A stretch of DNA of 60,017 nucleotides from assembly GCA_028710895.1 (NCBI GenBank), contig JAQTTH010000025.1, forward strand, positions 1-60,017, given 5' to 3'. The position numbers were made by a program, and so were the translations under genes. The stretch comes from Paludibacter sp. (GTDB lineage: Bacteria > Bacteroidota > Bacteroidia > Bacteroidales > Paludibacteraceae). Below are positions 43,877 through 51,776 of the stretch, one piece after another. The notes beneath the pieces are model-generated. The model worked only from the letters and a program-made list of their open reading frames with translations. It did no database searches and was not told the DNA's origin. Numbering within the stretch: position 1 is the stretch's first letter; each line of letters begins with the position of its first letter.

Positions 43877-43927
43877 TGCAATCTATTGCACTTTATATTG
43901 CATACAACGAAAATAGTTGTATTTTTG
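43877..43927 (+). promoter_or_regulatory. hipBST promoter with two inverted repeats
   Basis: TTG (43898-43900), 19 bases, TATTTTTG (43920-43927). ATACAAC-7-GTTGTAT (43902-43922) overlaps the promoter and TGCAAT-CT-ATTGCA (43877-43890) is just upstream. These are good HipB operators. Confidence 0.65.
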
Positions 43928-43946
43928 CAGAAAAAAGAGCTATATA

Positions 43947-44165
43947 ATGCACTATACAGAGTTGATAAAAACAATAAAAGACCGCCGGGAAGCCTTACAG
44001 GTAACACAGGAAACCGTTGCGGAACTTTCGGGCGTTGGGTTACGCACCCTCAAGCAATTCGAAAGTGGAAAGGGAAACCCAACGTTACTTACTTTACAAA
44101 AGATAGCCGACGTATTGGGATTAGAACTTACTCTCACCGTCAAAAATCTATCGGGCAATAAATGA
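43947..44165 (+). CDS. hipB: HipB-like HTH antitoxin component
   Basis: 72 aa from the ATG at 43947; the frame is open ten codons further, but that leader overlaps the promoter. The XRE-type HTH is QVTQETVAELSGVGLRTLKQFESGKGNPTLLTLQKIADVLG. HipB binds DNA and the kinase complex. The gene overlaps hipS by four bases. Two inverted repeats in the promoter fit autorepression. Confidence 0.87.
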   Translation: MHYTELIKTIKDRREALQVTQETVAELSGVGLRTLKQFESGKGNPTLLTLQKIADVLGLELTLTVKNLSGNK

Positions 44166-44506
44166 GACAAGCAAAAGTATTATTCAAAGATCAGGAAGCA
44201 GGAGTATTAACCCAACACGATGACGGCTCCTTCACTTTCAGTTATAATGATAGTTGGTTAGCCGACAGCAGCAAACCCGCTATCAGCCTAACGCTACCCA
44301 AAAACGGACAACCCTTTCATGCTCCCTTTTTATTCCCGTTTTTTTTCAACATGCTACCGGAAGGCTCCAACAAGCAAGTTGTATGTAAATTAAACAGAAT
44401 TGATACAAATGATTATTTTGGCTTACTGATTACTACCGCAAAAACGGATAGTATCGGTGCAGTAACCCTCGTGAAAATCATTGATAATAACACCGTAGAA
44501 CAATGA
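44162..44506 (+). CDS. hipS: HipS-like antitoxin (N-terminal subdomain of HipA)
   Basis: 114 aa. MRQAKVLFKDQEAGVLTQHDDGSFTFSYND and FPFFFNMLPEGSN match the N-terminal (HipN/couple_hipA) domain of HipA. As a separate protein followed by a kinase with no such domain, this is the HipS antitoxin of HipBST systems, which binds the kinase and restrains it. It overlaps both neighbours by four bases. Confidence 0.88.
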   Translation: MRQAKVLFKDQEAGVLTQHDDGSFTFSYNDSWLADSSKPAISLTLPKNGQPFHAPFLFPFFFNMLPEGSNKQVVCKLNRIDTNDYFGLLITTAKTDSIGAVTLVKIIDNNTVEQ

Positions 44507-45510
44507 AAAAAATATCAGAAAATAATATTCAACTGTCAATTACCCATTGTCCAGGCACCTTAGCTGAAGGTTTTAATGCTTATAGCAGAACATGCCTGAA
44601 ACGAGTTTTTCAGGGCAAAGCAGTGCATTACATATTACCGTACGATTCGCCGGCATCCAATGCAGAAACAGACGATCTTTTCGATCAAAACAGAAAACGC
44701 ATGTCTATCTCCGGAGTCCAGGAAAAATTCTCGGTACTGCTCGACAAAAATAAATTGAGGTTAATCGAGGAAGGCGAACGTGGCACGTATATTCTGAAAC
44801 CGATTCCAGGAGTAGGTAAAAATCCTGATCAGATGCCTGCTAACGAACACCTCACGATGCAAATTGCACGTCAGGTATATGGCATAGAAACAGCAGAAAA
44901 TGCGCTGATTTTCTTCAAGAACGGGGCACCGGCCTACATCACCAAACGCTTTGATGTAAAAGACGATGGTTCAAAACTGGCACAGGATGATTTTGCATCA
45001 TTGGCTGGCCGGACACCGCAGACGCATGGAGAACATTACAAGTACCTGGGAAATTATTTAGAGTTGTTTGAACTGATGCAGAAGCATTTGCCAACCTATA
45101 AACTGGAAGCACCAAAACTATTGAAACTACTGATATTCAACTATCTGTTTTCTAATGGCGATGCACACTTCAAAAACTTTTCGATACTGGAAACCCCAAT
45201 GGGCGACTACATATTAAGTCCGGCCTACGATCTGCTAAACAGCCGTATTCACATTGAGGACAAAGATTTTGCGCTGGATGATGGACTATTACCCAAAAGC
45301 AAAGCACAGGGCAAAGTAAGTCAACAATTTGCAATACTCGCCCAAAATGCAGGAATAAGTGAAACCATATTCAATGGAATCATGAAACTGATGCTCTCAA
45401 AATCAGCTGAGGTAGAGAAGTTGATAAATGCCTCTTTCCTCAAAGATACCATTAAAAAAAATTATTGGCAAGCCTATCAAACCCGACTAAAAAAGCTATC
45501 AAAAGAATAG
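44503..45510 (+). CDS. hipT: HipT-like Ser/Thr kinase toxin
   Basis: 335 aa. The gate loop MSISGVQEKFSVLLD has the SIS pair (S68, S70) typical of HipT autophosphorylation. The catalytic site is NYLFSNGDAHFKNFSI (D220, N225) and the metal site is SPAYDLLNS (D243). It lacks the N-terminal subdomain supplied separately by HipS. In E. coli, HipT phosphorylates TrpS and stops translation; the target here is inferred from family. The operon ends with a strong hairpin. Confidence 0.88.
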   Translation: MKKISENNIQLSITHCPGTLAEGFNAYSRTCLKRVFQGKAVHYILPYDSPASNAETDDLFDQNRKRMSISGVQEKFSVLLDKNKLRLIEEGERGTYILKPIPGVGKNPDQMPANEHLTMQIARQVYGIETAENALIFFKNGAPAYITKRFDVKDDGSKLAQDDFASLAGRTPQTHGEHYKYLGNYLELFELMQKHLPTYKLEAPKLLKLLIFNYLFSNGDAHFKNFSILETPMGDYILSPAYDLLNSRIHIEDKDFALDDGLLPKSKAQGKVSQQFAILAQNAGISETIFNGIMKLMLSKSAEVEKLINASFLKDTIKKNYWQAYQTRLKKLSKE

Positions 45511-45537
45511 TCCCAAAACCATAGCATTAAAACAGTT

Positions 45538-45574
45538 ATTCTGTCGCAAATATCTACTATATTTGCGACAGAAT
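45538..45574 (+). terminator. hipBST terminator hairpin
   Basis: 16-bp perfect stem from ATTCTGTCGCAAATAT (45538-45553) and its complement (45559-45574) with a 5-base loop, then CGTTTT. The T-run is weak but the stem is long. Confidence 0.65.
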
Positions 45575-45866
45575 CGTTTTATAAAACGCCCATAAAGGAA
45601 TGACAATAGGACCATTACAAACAACTATCTTATTTTACCTGTATCTGGGTCTACAAAGTCCTCATTGTCTCCAGAAGCAATCAATCCTACCCACGCAGGT
45701 TTAAACCGAATGGGTAAAGCAATCTTCGTCATTCCGCACTTTGTTCGCAAATTTCGTGCAAGGTGAATGCAGAGCTCAGCTCGCTGAAGCTATGCTGAGC
45801 TGTTGCCGGAATTTTTGCACACAAAAAACATAACCCCAAGTTGGGAGAACGAAACATTTTTTCATT
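45575..45866. other. non-coding stretch
   Basis: No gene recognised. A small inverted pair AGCTCAGC/GCTGAGCT lies around 45773-45800 in an attC-like GC-rich patch. It leads into the long inverted repeat. Confidence 0.4.
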
Positions 45867-47180
45867 GAAAGCGGTTAAGCTTCGCCTTATAGTTCATTAC
45901 GGGCAGCTCCGCTGGGTCAATCCCCGGCAGGCAAAAATCCTCACCCGTCGTACCTCTGGGCTTGCACAGTCTTTTTGCCTGTCTCCGCACAATCAACCCT
46001 GCTGTTGTTTTTTTGTCACACTTTTTGCAATCCACCCTGCTCTCACAGTGATGTTTTTTCAAAACCACTGTTTCAAGCCACGCACAGGCAAAAAAGAAAT
46101 CAGGCACTCCAACCGCCACCACCGCGCCTGAACTTGCGCCAGAAAAAAACAACTCAAAGCTATTATACATAACATGTAGTTATATTCGATCCCCGCCTAA
46201 CGGCGAAACAATAGGGATAAATATAACCTAATTATGTATAATAGCCGCACAAGATCAACGCTTTTGCCCCGCTCCGCTGCCCGAAGACCTCAAGATTTCC
46301 CCACCACCCATCAGTTGTGCAGAAAATAAAAACATGTGGTTATTTGTTTGTCCATGTGCTTGCTGTATATGATTTCCATTTTCGCTCCATTCCCTTCCAG
46401 GAGCTGCGTTCGTTCCTCGCTCTGACCCCTGATACTGCATTTCACTTTCATTCTAATCATACACTTCAGCACCGCACGGCTTCGGTAGTGTCTGCATGAA
46501 ATACATTCAGCCATACCCAAGCCCTTTTCCAACGCCATTCCAGTGGTATGTTTTTATTTCCGCGACGAGTTAGCCCCATAAAAGCGCCTGAAGGCAGAGC
46601 GGAAAGTAATTACACCTTATCGGTGCGTTGTTCAGGCGTACCGCCAACCAGAGAATAAAGCCCCGAAAACCACTTATAGGTTTCATTGAAGATATATTTC
46701 GGGTAGCAATGAAAACTATAAAAGGTTTTCCAATGGGGACAGATGCCACAAACATTTTTTGTATTCCAGGGGTTTTCGTTGGACCCCATTCCCATACAAA
46801 AATGCTTTGTGCAAGAGTTTCATAACATTGAAAAGTAAGAATAACTTTAAAAAGTTATTTCCTGCTTTTCAACATTTATGTCCACAATCTCCCCACCAAC
46901 CATTAGTTGTTGCAGTTCCTGAAAGCAAGCGTGTTTTATGTCCATGTGCTTGCGGTCGGTGCAATCATTTCTGCTCCATTCCGCTCCGGGAACTTCTTTC
47001 GTACCTCTCTCCGAACCCCTGCACTTCATTACATCTTCAGTTATGCATCCACCTCAGCACCGCACAGCTTCGGTAGTTTCCTTTCTTTCCATTCCGCAAG
47101 CTCCATTCATACAGTCAGTCACTACTCAAGCCCTTTACCACGCATTTCCAGTGGTTGCTTTCATTCCCTGCGACAGGTTT
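45867..47180 (+). repeat. left arm of long divergent inverted repeat
   Basis: Contents in order: 73-bp repeat copy 2 (45867-45940), a shared block to about 46158, the foldable element (46159-46245), a unit A of about 300 bases from 46300 and a diverged unit B from about 46885. The right arm carries the same series in reverse. Open frames here are chance frames; the two arms do not conserve them. Units A and B share CCATGTGCTTGC, the region around CAGCACCGCA and GGCTTCGGTAGT or AGCTTCGGTAGT. Confidence 0.65.
46159..46245 (+). repeat. foldable 87-bp element, left copy
   Basis: Terminal arms GCTATTATACATAA (46159-46172) and its exact complement (46232-46245), an inner stem near the centre CGCC-TAAC-GGCG. 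The right copy (57111-57199, inverted) keeps the outer arms exactly and has a different but still paired centre, TTGCC-TGAC-GGCAA. Confidence 0.7.
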
Positions 47181-47311
47181 ACACCAATAAAACCAAAAAT
47201 CAGTAGGATAGAAAAATCTATATAATAGTATTTCTCCCAGAAGAAAATTACTTTGTAATTATTGGCAGTAATTGACGTATTATTGTCATTTCAGACACAG
47301 TCAATAGTTTG

Positions 47312-47319
47312 TAACTTTG
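47312..47319 (+). promoter_or_regulatory. -7 box of the gapA promoter
   Basis: TAACTTTG, a match to TAnnTTTG, 44 bases before the gapA start. No clear -33 box. Confidence 0.45.
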
Positions 47320-47362
47320 TATCGAAATAAAAACGTATAACTAAACTCTAAAAAACAAAGTT

Positions 47363-48361
47363 ATGATTAAAGTTGCTATTAATGGATTTGGCCGGATCGG
47401 ACGTCTGGCTTTCCGCGAAATTGCAAACAACGACCAATTGGAAGTTGTAGCTATTAATGATCTTAGTGCACCTTCAATGCTTGCATATTTGTTGAAATAC
47501 GATTCAGTACAAGGAACATTTAAAAAGAACATCAGTCACGCAGAAAACGCTTTGATTGTAGATGGTAAACAGGTTGCTGTATATGCAGAGCGAGATCCGA
47601 ATAAATTACCATGGAACGACCTCCAGATTGATTTGGTATTGGAATGCACCGGCATTTTCGAATCTCGCGAAAAAGCATCAGCTCATTTGAAAGCGGGTGC
47701 TAAGAAAGTAATCATTTCAGCTCCGTCTGATAAAGATGTAAAAACAATTGTTTACAACGTCAATCATCAATTGCTTAATGCTACCGATCAGTTGATTAGC
47801 TGCGCTTCATGTACAACAAATTGTTTGGCACCAATGGCAAAAGTATTGAATGACAAATTTGGAATTATTGCAGGGCAAATGACTACCATTCATGCTTATA
47901 CCAACTCTCAACCATTGATGGATACTCCTGACCCAAAAGTAAATTATCGCAAATCGCGTGCTGCAGCTGATAGTATAGTGCCATACACTACAGGTGCAGC
48001 AAAAGCTATTGGGTTAGTTATTCCCGAATTAAAAGGAAAGCTTGACGGATCATCTCAACGAGTTCCCGTACATTCAGGATCTGTTGTAGAACTCTTTACT
48101 TTACTCGAAAAAGAAGTGAGTGTGGACGAAATCAATAGGGCTATGCAAACAGCCGCTAACGAATCGTATGGATATACCGAAGATCCTATTGTTTCAGCTG
48201 ACATAATCGGGATAAATTATGGTTCGCTCTTTGACGCTACTCAAACTAAAGTTGTAACTGCCGGAGACAAACAATTAGTCAAAACTGTTTCGTGGTACGA
48301 CAATGAAATGTCATTTGTTTCACAAATGGTACGCACAACAGCTTATTTTGGAGCATTATAA
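47363..48361 (+). CDS. gapA: glyceraldehyde-3-phosphate dehydrogenase
   Basis: 332 aa, full length. NAD-binding INGFGRIGR at 6-14 with D33 after the second strand, catalytic C150 in SCASCTTNCLAPM and H177 in TTIHAYTNSQ; the substrate-binding SSQRVPV is near 238. Class I GapA, converting G3P to 1,3-bisphosphoglycerate with NAD in glycolysis. This is the only clear housekeeping gene in the window, and it is enclosed by the long inverted repeats. It has its own promoter and a shared convergent terminator. Confidence 0.96.
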   Translation: MIKVAINGFGRIGRLAFREIANNDQLEVVAINDLSAPSMLAYLLKYDSVQGTFKKNISHAENALIVDGKQVAVYAERDPNKLPWNDLQIDLVLECTGIFESREKASAHLKAGAKKVIISAPSDKDVKTIVYNVNHQLLNATDQLISCASCTTNCLAPMAKVLNDKFGIIAGQMTTIHAYTNSQPLMDTPDPKVNYRKSRAAADSIVPYTTGAAKAIGLVIPELKGKLDGSSQRVPVHSGSVVELFTLLEKEVSVDEINRAMQTAANESYGYTEDPIVSADIIGINYGSLFDATQTKVVTAGDKQLVKTVSWYDNEMSFVSQMVRTTAYFGAL

Positions 48362-48375
48362 AGGAATTATTTATC

Positions 48376-48420
48376 AATACTTATCAGGGGTTTACTTTAA
48401 ACAAATCCCTGATAAGTATT
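48376..48420. terminator. convergent terminator between gapA and glxA-like gene
   Basis: AATACTTATCAGGG (48376-48389) and its exact complement (48407-48420) form a 14-bp stem with a 17-base loop between two convergent genes. Confidence 0.7.
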
Positions 48421-48423
48421 ATA

Positions 48424-49419
48424 TTATAAAATTGCAGTGGCGAAATTTCGTCGATAATCGCTCGGAGTAGTTTTCATGTGACGCAGAAACAGACGACGTA
48501 ATCCGTCAGCATTACCAACCCCACATTCATTAGATATTTCGTCTATTGTCAATCGGGTTTCCTCCAACCGTCGGCGAGCAGTTTCGAGACGCATTTTTTC
48601 AATATATTTTGCCGGTGTGACACCTGTTTCGCGCAAAAATACCCGTGCAAAATTTCGAGGGCTCATTAATGCTTTTTCTGCCAGTATTTCTACTGTAAGT
48701 TGTTCATCCAGATGATCAATTATCCAATCCTGGATAGTTTGGATAGGTTCGTAATCAACTGTTTGATGCATCAAAGCATTACTGAATTGCGACTGATTTC
48801 CTGGGCGCTTCAGATATAACACCAAAATTCGTGCTACCATCACTGCAACATCCCGACCAAAATCTTCTTCAACTAGAGCCAACGACAAGTCCATTCCGGT
48901 AGATATACCTGCCGATGTGTATATATTCCCATCTTTTACGTATATCGGATCTTTTTCCACTTTTACATCGGGATAAAGTCTTGCTAGTTTATCACATACC
49001 TGCCAGTGTGAAGTAGCTTTTCGTCCGTTAAGCAAACCGGCTTCAGCTAAAATAAAAGCTCCTGCGCAAATAGATCCTATACGGCGAATCTTGCTGGCAT
49101 TTTCTTTTAGCCAATTCAATACCGGCTCAAGAATTGCGTCTCCGGGATTAGAGCCTCCCTTTCCGGCAAATAGAACGGTATCTATTTCGTAATTGATGGA
49201 GTCTAGTCCACCTTCGCAAACAATCGGCAACTGGGAAGAAGTATTGACAATGTGTGATGAATCAATTGACAATACATGCGTTGTATACGATTCCTTTATT
49301 GCAGGATGATACTCTTTTATATAATCCGCAGTCTTTGCAAAAACTTCAAGTGGTCCGGCCACGTCAAGAATGGAAGTCATAGGTGGAGCTATGATTACAA
49401 TGTGCTTTGTCTTTTCCAT
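48424..49419 (-). CDS. GlxA-family regulator (DJ-1/PfpI plus AraC HTH)
   Basis: 331 aa from the Met at 49419 (MEKTKHIVIIAPP), preferred over 17 upstream codons. The N-terminal DJ-1/PfpI-like domain has LFAGKGGSNPGD and SICAGAFILAEAGLLNGR with the nucleophile-elbow Cys, then HWQVCD. The C-terminus is an AraC HTH pair: LTVEILAEKALMSPRNFARVFLRETGVTPAKYI and LTIDEISNECGVGNADGLRRLFLRHMKTTPSDYRR. These are one-component transcription factors. It is convergent with gapA. Confidence 0.9.
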   Translation of the reverse strand: MEKTKHIVIIAPPMTSILDVAGPLEVFAKTADYIKEYHPAIKESYTTHVLSIDSSHIVNTSSQLPIVCEGGLDSINYEIDTVLFAGKGGSNPGDAILEPVLNWLKENASKIRRIGSICAGAFILAEAGLLNGRKATSHWQVCDKLARLYPDVKVEKDPIYVKDGNIYTSAGISTGMDLSLALVEEDFGRDVAVMVARILVLYLKRPGNQSQFSNALMHQTVDYEPIQTIQDWIIDHLDEQLTVEILAEKALMSPRNFARVFLRETGVTPAKYIEKMRLETARRRLEETRLTIDEISNECGVGNADGLRRLFLRHMKTTPSDYRRNFATAIL

Positions 49420-49584
49420 AACAATATCATTTATTACGCAAAGATAATGATAAATGGCAGAAATGTACATAATACTGAATTTTATGCCATTTCATTAATC
49501 ATCATCTGTCAACCCCAATAATTGAATTAAATAGAACGAAATCGGAAGAATTCAATGACATATCTTATCTTCAGAAGTTGGGCA

Positions 49585-49611
49585 TAAAAAAAGCCTCCCC
49601 GCCGGGAGGCT
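49585..49611 (-). terminator. terminator of left module
   Basis: Minus strand: AGCCTCCC, GGCG, GGGAGGCT, then a T-run (the A-run at 49585-49591 on the plus strand). Mirror of 55422-55449. Confidence 0.85.
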
Positions 49612-49662
49612 AAACTACTGGAAAGGTTACCACACCATAAAAACAGTAGATTTGAGTATATA

Positions 49663-49866
49663 TTAGTTCCCTTTTGGGGATTTCTTACCTCTAATAAGGT
49701 TTTTCAACATCAACGAAACTCCGAAACTTACAACAGCACCAACGACGGCCAGTATCACCGTTCTTACCAAATCCTCAACAAAAACATTGCTGAAGATGGA
49801 AAGAAACATGCCTCCGCAAGTTCCGGCATATACCTGCCCGTCGTGGTTTGGTTCTCGGAGCTTCAT
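49663..49866 (-). CDS. small membrane protein, left module (third gene)
   Basis: 67 aa. Hydrophilic MKLREPNHDGQVYAGTCGG, then one hydrophobic stretch (VRTVILAVVGAVVSFGVSLML) and a basic tail NLIRGKKSPKGN. It is nearly the same as the last gene of the right module (MKLLETNSDGQVYAGTCGGMLLSVFSNVF). It overlaps the stop of the preceding gene. A holin-like or anchoring protein is possible but unproved. Confidence 0.65.
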   Translation of the reverse strand: MKLREPNHDGQVYAGTCGGMFLSIFSNVFVEDLVRTVILAVVGAVVSFGVSLMLKNLIRGKKSPKGN

Positions 49867-50129
49867 TACTGACCCTCTTTAGTGTTTGTATCAACGGCAG
49901 TTTGACTAACTGCCGTCATTACTCCACCAGCCAATGTAACATAACCGGCAATACTTACCAGAGCAGCTGGTACCGCAACTGTTGCCGCTAAAATAGCTCC
50001 ACCAATTCCCGCCAAAGCTAACCCGATTGTCCGAAGCGTTTTAAAAAACTTTGGAGTTGGAGCTTTCACTCGTTGAACGACGTTCATTTCGTTAGGATTG
50101 CTTGCAGTAGCATTATTCATTTTTTCCAT
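49866..50129 (-). CDS. small Gly/Ala-rich protein, left module (second gene)
   Basis: 87 aa. Conserved block VVQRVKAPTPKFFKTLRTIGLALAGIGGAIL followed by AAxVAVPAALVSIAGYVTLAGGVMTAVSQTAVDT. The middle is two hydrophobic Gly/Ala-rich segments, so it is probably membrane-embedded. Same design as 54922-55200. Function unknown. Starts 19 bases after the 249-aa gene. Confidence 0.65.
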   Translation of the reverse strand: MEKMNNATASNPNEMNVVQRVKAPTPKFFKTLRTIGLALAGIGGAILAATVAVPAALVSIAGYVTLAGGVMTAVSQTAVDTNTKEGQ

Positions 50130-50148
50130 GGCTTAATCTATCTGAGAA

Positions 50149-50898
50149 TTAAACAACTTCAACAATAGCCAATACGTTGTAGGCATTGTTATTCAATGAA
50201 TAATCTACGTTATTTACAGATTGAATAAAATCAATCGATAACAAAACGAAGTTGATTCCACCAAGGACAGGAACGACTGCAGGTTTAATTGAAAGAGGTT
50301 GAACCTCAGCATTTATTGCTATACGAATAGGGTCAGAAACTGTAATTTCGGAATTTCCTGTTGCAAAATCAATACTTGCGCAACCACTTTTGAAAATAAT
50401 ATGGGTAGCTCCGGAAGGAACACTGATATCATTTTGTGGATTTATTGAAGCAATACTGATTTCACCGGTAGCGATATTCACTTGATATGGGCTGTACAAA
50501 ACAGCTCCCAAAACAGAATTGACGTTGAAATTAAACCCTTTCAACAATAACTTGGCTTCGGTTTTTGCAATACCCTCAGCTGCGCTTCGTTCGCCCCTGG
50601 CATTGGCTTCGTCCATGTTTTTGATCTGCGCCATAACCTGAGTAAGCCTGGCGGTCACACGTCCATCCGATGCATCTTTACCCAATACCCGAACGGCATC
50701 ACGCAATAATTTTCCTGCTGAAGCTGCATTCGCGAATTCAGCGCCGTTTTCCCGTGTTCGGGCAAATCCCGGATCATTGGCAATTCGGGAAGCATCCACC
50801 CCACCCTTTTCCCGTGCCAGATAACCATCTTGTGATTTGTAGAACGTAATCCCGCCGATGGTTCCTTGCAATTTTAGAATACTTTTTTGTTGTGCCAT
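50149..50898 (-). CDS. 250-aa-type Bacteroidota protein, left module (first gene)
   Basis: 249 aa. The N-terminal half is highly conserved between the two modules (QQKSILKLQGTIGGITFYKS, YLAREKGGVDASRIANDPGF, ARTRENGAEFANAASAGKLLRDAV), the C-terminal half less so (SLNNNAYNVLAIVEV ending). A helical middle (VTARLTQVMAQIKNMDEA) is followed by a beta-rich C-terminus. I do not recognise its function; similar N-termini exist in other Bacteroidota unknowns, in my recollection. No signal peptide. Confidence 0.7.
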   Translation of the reverse strand: MAQQKSILKLQGTIGGITFYKSQDGYLAREKGGVDASRIANDPGFARTRENGAEFANAASAGKLLRDAVRVLGKDASDGRVTARLTQVMAQIKNMDEANARGERSAAEGIAKTEAKLLLKGFNFNVNSVLGAVLYSPYQVNIATGEISIASINPQNDISVPSGATHIIFKSGCASIDFATGNSEITVSDPIRIAINAEVQPLSIKPAVVPVLGGINFVLLSIDFIQSVNNVDYSLNNNAYNVLAIVEVV

Positions 50899-50924
50899 AA
50901 TACTTTGTTTTAAAATTATGGGAA

Positions 50925-50970
50925 CAAAAGTATATTCACAAATTCCATTTTATAACACAGGTACTTCCGG
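50925..50970 (-). promoter_or_regulatory. conserved promoter box, left module
   Basis: Minus strand: TACTTTTG (50925-50932) as -7 box, preceded by a 26-base box (50945-50970) that matches 53936-53960 in the right module over most of its length, ending in GTTATAAAATGG. Confidence 0.6.
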
Positions 50971-51055
50971 CAATGTATATATCTGCCGTTATTGCCTAAA
51001 AAGGTTTTGTTAAACGCATAATTATTAGTAAATTTGCATTGAAAATAATGACACA

Positions 51056-51253
51056 ATGGAAGTCAAACGTATTTGCATATACCCGAAGGATGTGCAACGC
51101 ATTACAGGCAAAAGCGAACGTTACGGCAGATCGTTGCTTGCGCAGATAAAAATTCACTATCAAAAGCAGGAACACCAATTCGTCAGCATTGACGAGTTTT
51201 GCCAATACACTGGATTAAAAGCCGAACAGGTACATCCCTTCATTACAGGATAA
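51056..51253 (+). CDS. small DNA-binding-like protein, left module
   Basis: 65 aa, divergent from the 249-aa gene. ICIYPKDVQRITGKSERYGRSLLAQIK and HQFVSIDEFCQYTGLKAEQV look like two short helical elements as in small HTH proteins (the pattern YPKDIQxITGKSxR is shared with other Bacteroidota small proteins). The right module has the same gene in the same relative position. It may bind the shared box between them. No database match was made. Confidence 0.6.
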   Translation: MEVKRICIYPKDVQRITGKSERYGRSLLAQIKIHYQKQEHQFVSIDEFCQYTGLKAEQVHPFITG

Positions 51254-51333
51254 CTAATAAATACACCATACCAAAGGTTAGTTATCTTCCTAAATAATAT
51301 ACTCAAACTACACTAAAAAATAGCCCTCATTCC

Positions 51334-51364
51334 TTTGTAATCTCGTCAAAATTAGCTACTTTTG
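51334..51364 (+). promoter_or_regulatory. promoter of the small leader ORF
   Basis: TTTG (51334-51337), 19 bases, TACTTTTG (51357-51364): a textbook Bacteroidota promoter about 105 bases before the 21-codon frame. Confidence 0.65.
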
Positions 51365-51469
51365 TATACACGATTTTCCAAGCTTTGAACTAGCTTTTTT
51401 TGAGTGAAATTTTGAGGGTGAAAATCGGGTACCCAAGCATTTTACGAGTATAACTAACTGATATACATA

Positions 51470-51535
51470 ATGAAATTTCGCGGATACAAGAGCCTCTCTC
51501 TCCGCAAAATAGCTAAGACACTTAGCGACAAATAA
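51470..51535 (+). CDS. 21-aa basic peptide
   Basis: An ATG-started frame, MKFRGYKSLSLRKIAKTLSDK, with a strongly basic composition and its own upstream promoter and a terminator directly downstream. It could be a leader peptide or a small regulator before the integrase. Too short to judge by codon use. Confidence 0.4.
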   Translation: MKFRGYKSLSLRKIAKTLSDK

Positions 51536-51540
51536 GCGTA

Positions 51541-51576
51541 AAACCCTACAAATTCAGTGATTTGTAGGGTTTTTTC
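51541..51576 (+). terminator. intrinsic terminator before the integrase
   Basis: AAACCCTACAAAT (51541-51553), TCAGTG loop, exact complement (51560-51572), then more T's. A strong stem with T-run, on the plus strand. Confidence 0.85.
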
Positions 51577-51680
51577 GTTGTTATACGTTTCCTCGTAAAG
51601 GACACAAAAAAGACAAAAATCGACCTACTTTCTTTCCTAATTCATACCCCTTTCTTACTTTCCCCAAAAGGGGTACGATT

Positions 51681-51716
51681 TGTCCGAAATAGGCACTTTC
51701 CTGTCCGACATTGGCA
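51681..51716 (+). promoter_or_regulatory. tandem 15-bp boxes before the integrase
   Basis: TGTCCGAAATAGGCA (51681-51695) and TGTCCGACATTGGCA (51702-51716), 21 bases apart, two turns of the helix. Likely operator or arm-type integrase site. A possible -7 box TAACTTTG lies at 51751-51758. Confidence 0.6.
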
Positions 51717-51776
51717 GTCTGCATAACTCTCATAAACAATTTATTAAGTCTAACTTTGTAATTCAATTTTGAGATT

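Larger units (their letters stand above)
43422..43897. other. intergenic region with palindrome and dispersed repeat
   Basis: No gene in about 475 bases. It holds a 35-bp palindrome (43486-43520), one copy of a 73-bp dispersed repeat (43690-43762) and a hairpin with arms TTTGGCGTAGTC (43767-43778) and its complement (43783-43794). Confidence 0.6.

Noticed and set aside
45841-47225. Several open frames of 60-105 codons in both strands of the left repeat arm
   Set aside because: They overlap each other on all frames, have low-complexity Cys/His/Pro-rich translations and are not conserved as frames in the right arm.
51056-51253. Attachment-site or tRNA gene near the recombinase
   Set aside because: I could not find a tRNA-like cloverleaf or a repeated core flanking 51.0-53.9 kb other than the mirrored modules.
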